A stretch of DNA of 64,000 bases from Corbicula japonica (lineage: Eukaryota; Mollusca; Bivalvia; Venerida; Cyrenidae): NCBI GenBank assembly GCA_038501625.1, contig JAZAYU010000001.1, positions 2,232,001 to 2,296,000 on the forward strand, given 5' to 3'. The number at the start of each line of letters is the position of its first letter. Position 1 is the stretch's first letter. Of the stretch, positions 58,015-64,000 are shown piece after piece. Made by a program: the position numbers and the translations under genes. The notes beneath the pieces were generated by a model, which saw only the letters and a list, made by a program, of their open reading frames with translations, was not told the origin of the DNA and ran no database searches.

Positions 58015-58345
58015 TGCATGTAAATGTCAATACAATCTGTTTTCAAAATCATATCTTTAGCAACAGCTTTGTAATACTGGTTGATTTATATCCACGGTGA
58101 ATAATGTTTTCATATTGCGTAAAAGGGAATCAATAGAAAATATTATTTAATGAAAAATATTTCCGAGGTAATGAAGCAATGTTACGATGCTTGAAGATGT
58201 TTAACAATTGTTGACACTGTATTCTTGTTACATAAATAATAAATACACTTTGACAGAAATTTAAAAGCTTAATACATTACAATGCATATATGTACATACT
58301 TTTAAGTTTTCAACAATTTGTTATTGAAAAAAAGTATTTCTAGTT
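58015..58345 (-). promoter_or_regulatory. upstream block of GT92-5, partly inverted
   Basis: 58015-58200 matches the GT92-3 and GT92-4 upstream block (TTCAAAATCATATCTTTAGC, TCCACGGTGAATAATG). It is displaced 1.4 kb from the gene by the mariner-like element. 58235-58345 is the reverse complement of about 38140-38240 (CTAGAAATACTTTTT as AAAAAGTATTTCTAG), so the distal part is inverted relative to GT92-3. Confidence 0.65.
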
Positions 58346-58769
58346 ACATTGCCATGATATGGTCCCCCAAATAAAAGAATAGGTTTGCCCTAAAAGAGAA
58401 AACAATGGGTGGAACTAATAAGAAAAGAATTAAGAGAGTAAAATTATGATACACAGATTTTGGATCACATTTAGTTCTATTTACATTATACATGTACATA
58501 GAAATATATGGGCGGCCAACACCGCCAAAAATGAATAATTTGCTTTAATTCAATCATACCACAAACACATCGGGTAACAAATCCGTTCAGTTCAAACAAA
58601 AATGTTGCAAAGAAAGACTTTAATTGTCAAAACAAAGCAGTTTCTGCTTCAATTCGATGTATTTACAAACCACGCAGCGATATTGCTCCTAAAACAAGAC
58701 ATAAAGTAATCCAATTCAGTGGAATACCATTAGAAACGGTGCTTATTCTGCATTAATTTAATGCATCAA
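58346..58769. other. spacer with duplicated fragment
   Basis: Contains the partner of 55525-55600 at about 58350-58430, otherwise unassigned. Confidence 0.45.
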
Positions 58770-59020
58770 CACACTCAGTTCGGTGCAACCACATTCAATT
58801 CGGAGCAACCTCGTTTAATTCGGTGAAACCTCGTTCAATTCGGTGCAATCTCGTTCAATTCGGTGCAACGTCGTTCAAATCGGTGCAACCTCGTTTAATT
58901 CAGTGCAACCTCTTTCAACTCGGTGCAACCTCGTGTGATTCGGTGCAACCTCGTTCAGTTCGGTGCATCATATTTTCATTCAGTGCAACCTCGTTCCATT
59001 CGGTTCAACCTCTGTTTCAA
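58770..59020. repeat. 20-bp minisatellite
   Basis: About 12 units of the form CGTTCAATTCGGTGCAACCT with scattered substitutions, the most regular part being 58800-58970. The 76-codon frame across it is a repeat artefact. Confidence 0.92.
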
Positions 59021-59544
59021 TCGTCTTTTCTGGAGCAGGCGCCTTGGGAATAATTAACCGCCGTAAATCATTAGTGATCATTTCAAAGAGATGTTTTCAT
59101 ATTAACTGGTTCCGGGATAGGTTTCCGTTAAAATCAAAGGTTGCATATTTATAATACTGTTTAATGTCGGTACCATCAATATCAAAGCAGATGTATGACT
59201 TAAAATGGCATATTGTACATTTGACCTCAAATTAAGATTTATAAATGTTTTAAATAGTTTTCGTAGCTCGAAAAATAACCCCTAAACTGCAGACCAGTGC
59301 TGATAAGACAGCTCAATTTACAGTTATTCTTGGGAAGCGAAGATTCTTGTTCAGACTTTGAATTATAATAATAATAATAATAATAATAATAATGTGAAGT
59401 GTTCATTACACGATTTTCAAAAGAAATATATTACATAATTTAAGTATAAAATAGCAGATTATAAAACCATATGAAAATACTCTAATACTGTTTCTTGGTT
59501 AGGGGAAATGAGAAAATCAGGGAAACTACTCAGCGCATATATCG
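59021..59544. other. spacer with AAT microsatellite
   Basis: An AAT triplet run lies at 59362-59394. Nothing else is recognised. Confidence 0.5.
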
Positions 59545-61892
59545 TGGGTGGGTTGAGCACAACGCGGTTGTAAGTCACTTTTTAATAAGTTTTCAGTATT
59601 AACAAAAAAACTAATTTGTTATTCTCATATTTGAATGTTTATTCTTTTCTGTTTATATACATATAAACTTATAAAGAAGAAATGTTAAAAAATAATTTCC
59701 AAAAGAGATATTTATAAATATATGACTTACAACCGTTTTCCACTTAAAATTTGACGTAAATGAGAACAATGATTTTTTATTGCAAAAGAGATCTTTGAAT
59801 ACAACTCTATATTCAAAACATTCTGGTTTTAAGCCATTCATAGCTCATGGTAACTGGTAAGGGGACTTCTGTTAATCAAACCCCAGAAATGACAATTAGA
59901 ATTCATGCTTATATTTTATATTTTATAAATTAGGTGCATATAAAGACTGAGTTACATCTCTATTCCACTTACAACTCATCCAAGTTAAGTCAATGCCTTT
60001 TTGTGTAACATGGTTTTAATTTGAGTTACAAACGTATTGCACAAAAAATTTATTCAATATGAGATTTAGCCTGAGGACTTATTTAAAAAAATTTTCAAAA
60101 ACATTTTTCTTTAATAATCATATTATGTACAATGTATTAATATAAAATGAGCCATATTATGAAAAAAAGTCATTTTAAAAAAAAGTGGAGGTACAACCCT
60201 ATTGCGCTCAACCCACGATTATTGTTTATTCTAATCAGGGTCGAACTATGATTTTACTATTTGGGCAACGTTTGTCTTAATCGTAAAATCATTCTAAAGA
60301 GGTGTAAGACCTGTAAATAGACTTCCCTATATAAACTATAGTAAACATGACATGTTTCAAAAGGCTGGCAATCTGGTACCATTTTAATAAGGGCTAACTT
60401 ACATGCTTTTAAAGCTAATTGTTTCTACTGTCCATTTCCAGCAAGAAAAGTAGGGGTCATGTATCAATTAACAGAGATTTGACACCTTGAAACCAGTGGT
60501 CTGTTTTTTTCACTTCTGCGTGAACTTCAAAACTGTTTTACATATGCCGTCCTTAAACCAGGGCCTTTTTTCATATACTGCATTTCCAAACATAAATTTG
60601 CTATCAGTGTGTCAGTAAAAGCATCTCATTTACTTAACATGTTCCTTTCAGGCCATGCTAGCCATTTAATGCCCCCGAAAGGAAAAAAAACTGGGACTAT
60701 TTAGTGTCAGCCATTGTCTGACTAGCCCGAGTAGGAACATCCGCTGGACTATTTACAAGTAATTAGCCTATAAGAAAACTTGTGTTTTTCAATATCTTAT
60801 ATTTTCTGTTTTTATTCAATAATATGATGTTTGCAATATATCTACCAAGTTTCAGCTTTCAGTTGGCAAAAATGAACTCAATATGAGGAATTTTCCAACA
60901 CCACCTATTCTGGTACGCGTTTGCGGCCAAGCGGCTAAACCTAAGAATTCATTTCTTGCTAATAAAAATTGAAAAACCTCAAATTTCTCAAAAACATGGT
61001 TATGAATAATAGTAAAACATCTCAACTAAGAAAAGCAACTCACTTTTAGAGCTGACACATGCAAAATGGGCCACACTGGGTATCAATTGTGGCATTTTTA
61101 AGGCAAAAACAGTTAAAAATGACCCCAAACCTAATTAAAACCTAAGTTTGCCTCCTGTAACACAGTTAGACTGATTTTTGACTTTCAAATTTGCTTAAAA
61201 TTGGTCAGCACACAATTTTAGTGGAAAATAACATTGCAGACAATATAAATATTCAAATGCTGCCCTCCACTTGTACTTCTTATAGGTGTAAGACCTGTAA
61301 ATAGACTTCCCTATATAAACTATAGTAAACATGACATGTTTCAAAAGGCTGGCAATCTGGTACCATTTTAATAAGGGCTAACTTACATGCTTTTAAAGCT
61401 AATTGTTTCTACTGTCCATTTCCAGCAAGAAAAGTAGGGGTCATGTATCAATTAACAGAGATTTGACACCTTGAAACCGGTGGTCTGTTTTTTTCACTTC
61501 TGCGTGAACTTCAAAACTGTTTTACATATGCCATCCTAAAACCAGGGCCTTTTTTCATATACTGAATTTCCAAACATAAATTTGCTATCAGTGTGTCAGT
61601 AAAAGCATCTCATTTACTTAACATGTTCCTTTCAGGCCATGCTAGCCATTTAATGCCCCCAAAAGGAAAAAAAAATGGGACTATTTAGTGTCAGCCATTG
61701 TCTGACTAGCCCGAGTAGGAACATCCGCTGGACTATTTACAAGTAATTAGCCAAAAAAAAAGTCATTTAAAAAAAAGTGGAGTTACAACCCTATTGCGCT
61801 CAACCCACGATTATTGTTTATTCTAATCAGGGTCGAACTATGATTTTACTATTTGGGCAACGTTTGTCTTAATCGTAAAATCATTCTAAAGA
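59545..61892. mobile_element. compound repeat: TIR-like ends with interleaved duplication
   Basis: The left end CGTGGGTGGGTTGAGCACAA mirrors GCGCTCAACCCACGATTATT, which occurs twice, at about 60206 and 61797. Between them the order is X1 (60158-60299), Y1 (60300-60775), Z (60776-61285), Y2 (61286-61755), X2 (61756-61892). X1/X2 and Y1/Y2 are each almost identical. Y plus Z corresponds to repeat B at 12600-13440 in reverse. No transposase is visible. Confidence 0.8.
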
Positions 61893-62982
61893 GACATCAC
61901 ACGCACGGTCAAGAGCGATTTTAACACTGGGACCGCGGAGGAGATGATTTTGGCTGCATAACAGTGGCATGTAGATATAAAAAAGTTACTTATTTATAAT
62001 ACAATTAATGTAATCATTTGGTAAGTAAAACGGTTAAATCATTAGTATATACTGAAATACTGCAAGCAATAATAGGATCCCAGTTCATAAATTTGACATC
62101 GATTCTCTCTTCAATATATAAACCTAATAATAATTTTACATAAATATGAAAACGAAAGATGCATCAGTAATAATGTTTCATCCATACTTATTGAATGTTT
62201 TAGGGGGTGATCAAGAGTCGTTGTTTTGTTTGTTTGTTTGTTGTTGTTGTTGTTGTTTGTTGTTGTTTTTTAGGGGGTTGAGGAAGAGGGGGGGGGGGGG
62301 GGGGGTCGAAGGGTGTGATCGAACCTCGTTAGATGCAGTATTATTTAAATTTCACGGAGATGTTGCTTATTTTGGAAATTATGTAATTATCATAAGACTT
62401 CCCGTAACGAACCCCTTTCTGAAAATCTAGCCTCCGACCCTGTTCTTTGAATACGACATTGTTTTCCATATTTTGTGTAGCGCTACTTCTTCCATACATT
62501 TAACTGAATTAACCTCCTTACTCAACCATGGCTTTAATACACTGAGGAAATCCCGCAACATATCACCATTTCCTGGATGTTGACACTTGACTTTTATGTA
62601 TTTTGTATTAGGCAAGCCGACAACGATTTTCATGCAAAAAACGAAGATCTGATGGTAGGAGTATATTTTTAATGGCATCGCATGACAACGCAGTCGCCAA
62701 CAACGCCGCCGGCGGCGGACAATATGATCCATACGTGTCTACATGCTATTGCAGGTGACACAATAATAAGCAATGTCATACAATGAATTTAACATCATTA
62801 AAAATCGAAGCAAAAAGGTGTGAAGAGAGCTAGCATATATATTACACTGCGGAAATTCTGAATAAATACCAACATTCTAACGAAATTTTTCTAGAGAAGT
62901 GTAAACTTCAGAGCCGTCTTTTTGTTAAAATGTCATGCTAATGACCGACTAGCTTTTTGGAAAGCTAAAACGTGTATCAATA
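61893..62982. other. spacer with homopolymer and simple repeats
   Basis: TTG/TTTG runs (62222-62270) and a G17-like homopolymer near 62290-62306. A 101-codon frame on the - strand (62427-62732) matches no family I recognise. Confidence 0.45.
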
Positions 62983-63168
62983 TACACGGCCTTGAGAGGC
63001 CGTGTATTGTCCAACAATATTGACCTGGCACTCTTGCATTTGACCCTATAGTCGGCGAATTTCGTAAACACTACGATCTTCTTTTTAATCGATATGTATG
63101 TATATAACCAGTTTATCCAATGACCTTTACGAAAATTAATGAAGTGCCAGGTCAATATTGTTGGACAA
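62983..63168. repeat. foldback with 26-bp perfect arms
   Basis: TTGTCCAACAATATTGACCT..GGCACT at 63007-63032 is mirrored exactly at 63143-63168. Immediately before it is a small hairpin, TACACGGCC-TTGAG-AGGCCGTGTA (62983-63006). Confidence 0.85.
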
Positions 63169-63919
63169 TCATAAGAAATAGAAAAATATTTAACCAGCGA
63201 AATGTCACAAGCCCTTTTTCGCGGAATATCAGCTAATGATATTGTTAAAACAAATGATGGGGAAAATTAAACTAATTTAGATGGAGGAAAGCTAGGTCTA
63301 GGTCACTGCAATTGTGAGATTTGTCTTTTTCATCGAAGCCAGCAGCAGCAATCGTCAGCAGCAAAAAATCACTGTTTTCATTGTCATCAGCATTATCATC
63401 ATTAATACATTAATCACCAATGGATCATCATCATTCGCAGGCGCAAATAATAAAAATAGACTGGTAACGTATTTTTGCGGTTTCAGCATATCATAACTAC
63501 ATAGTAGAAATATTGTGGGTGATCGTTGGTAAAGGGTATAAGAAGTAGCGGAAGCTACTTAGCAGAAAGGGCAGATGAAGCGTATTGCAAGTCGTAACAG
63601 AAGCAGCAGCACTGGGAGTAGTACTTTATGTTTTTGTGGTGGTGGTGGTGGTGGTGGTGGTGGTGGTGGTGGTGGTGGTATTACTCAAATTAGAGGTAGA
63701 ATTAAATAGTAGTTGTTACTGTAAAGGTAGAATATTCAGCTGCAGCAGCAGTAAAGTCTTAGGTGGAGGAGTAGCAGCAGTAAAAGGGGACTTAGCAGTA
63801 ATAGTTAAAAGTTTAAGTCGAACTGAATGCAATAAAAGTACTTGTTTTTCTTTGAGAAGCTTTTAAGCAACAGCATAACTACTAGCATGTGGTTATCGAA
63901 CTGTTTCATTGTGTGACTG
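63169..63919. other. spacer with GGT microsatellite
   Basis: A GGT/GTG triplet run lies at 63636-63680, with scattered GCA triplets around it. No gene is recognised. Confidence 0.5.
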
Positions 63920-64000
63920 CTGCACCCTAGAACCTGGTTTAAAACTTGAGCGGCAAAATATTTTACCACCGACAAAACGGTAACACTTCGGGTTCTAATT
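63920..64000 (+). repeat. Repeat A fragment, cut by the window edge
   Basis: CTGCACCCTAGAACCTGGTT through ACGGTAACACTTCGGGTTCT matches the middle of Repeat A and continues beyond the window. Confidence 0.85.

Noticed and set aside
62427..62732. 101-codon - strand frame
   Set aside because: No recognisable domain, and it includes an Arg-rich stretch from GCC-type repeats. Not supportable as a gene.

Overview
This is a eukaryotic, metazoan window, most likely from a mollusc and probably a bivalve. It is AT-rich, repeat-dense DNA with spliced genes whose exons carry canonical GT/AG borders. The protein families seen are a tandemly expanded glycosyltransferase family 92 (GT92, formerly DUF23), a laccase-type multicopper oxidase and a LINE reverse transcriptase. 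There are also many MITE-like foldback elements of the kind common in bivalve genomes. No prokaryotic operon, CRISPR array or rRNA was seen. The species assignment is inference from these traits.

Layout. Positions 1-15,000 hold no gene I can support, only repeats: small foldback elements, a 1.47-kb element with ~380-bp terminal inverted repeats (8969-10435), a dispersed ~0.85-kb repeat (12600-13440) and three 80-bp tandem units (14794-15025). At 15114-15972, on the + strand, are the first two coding exons of a laccase-like gene: a signal-peptide exon and the Cys-rich N-terminal exon. The gene then runs into an assembly gap of exactly 500 N (16310-16809).

From 17.6 to 56.5 kb, on the - strand, lies a head-to-tail array of five GT92 loci. 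GT92-1 is exon 1 only, with its catalytic exon lost at or beyond the gap. GT92-2 (19876-21849) is complete. GT92-3 (25777-37912) is a shattered pseudogene. GT92-4 (42801-45154) and GT92-5 (54300-56495) are complete. Every intact copy has the same two-exon design: exon 1 encodes a type II membrane anchor and the first conserved block, and exon 2 encodes the catalytic DLD-containing domain. The intron is phase 2 and splits an Arg codon that is followed by Tyr. GT92-3, -4 and -5 also share flanking DNA, so they are recent segmental duplicates. GT92-1 and -2 are older and more divergent.

Because the paralogues preserve empty sites, several insertions can be resolved. A probable solo LTR (28554-29825, 4-bp target duplication) carries a nested TIR element and splits the GT92-3 catalytic exon. 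A 5'-truncated LINE (40272-42640) sits just downstream of GT92-4. A mariner-like TIR element with TA borders (56583-57987) sits just upstream of GT92-5. A dispersed element called Repeat A here recurs at least 15 times, and one copy (46820-48300) hosts a nested GC-rich TIR element.

From 58 to 64 kb there is only repetitive or unassigned DNA: a 20-bp minisatellite, an interleaved duplication at 60158-61892 that is also related to 12.6-13.4 kb, short foldbacks and simple repeats.
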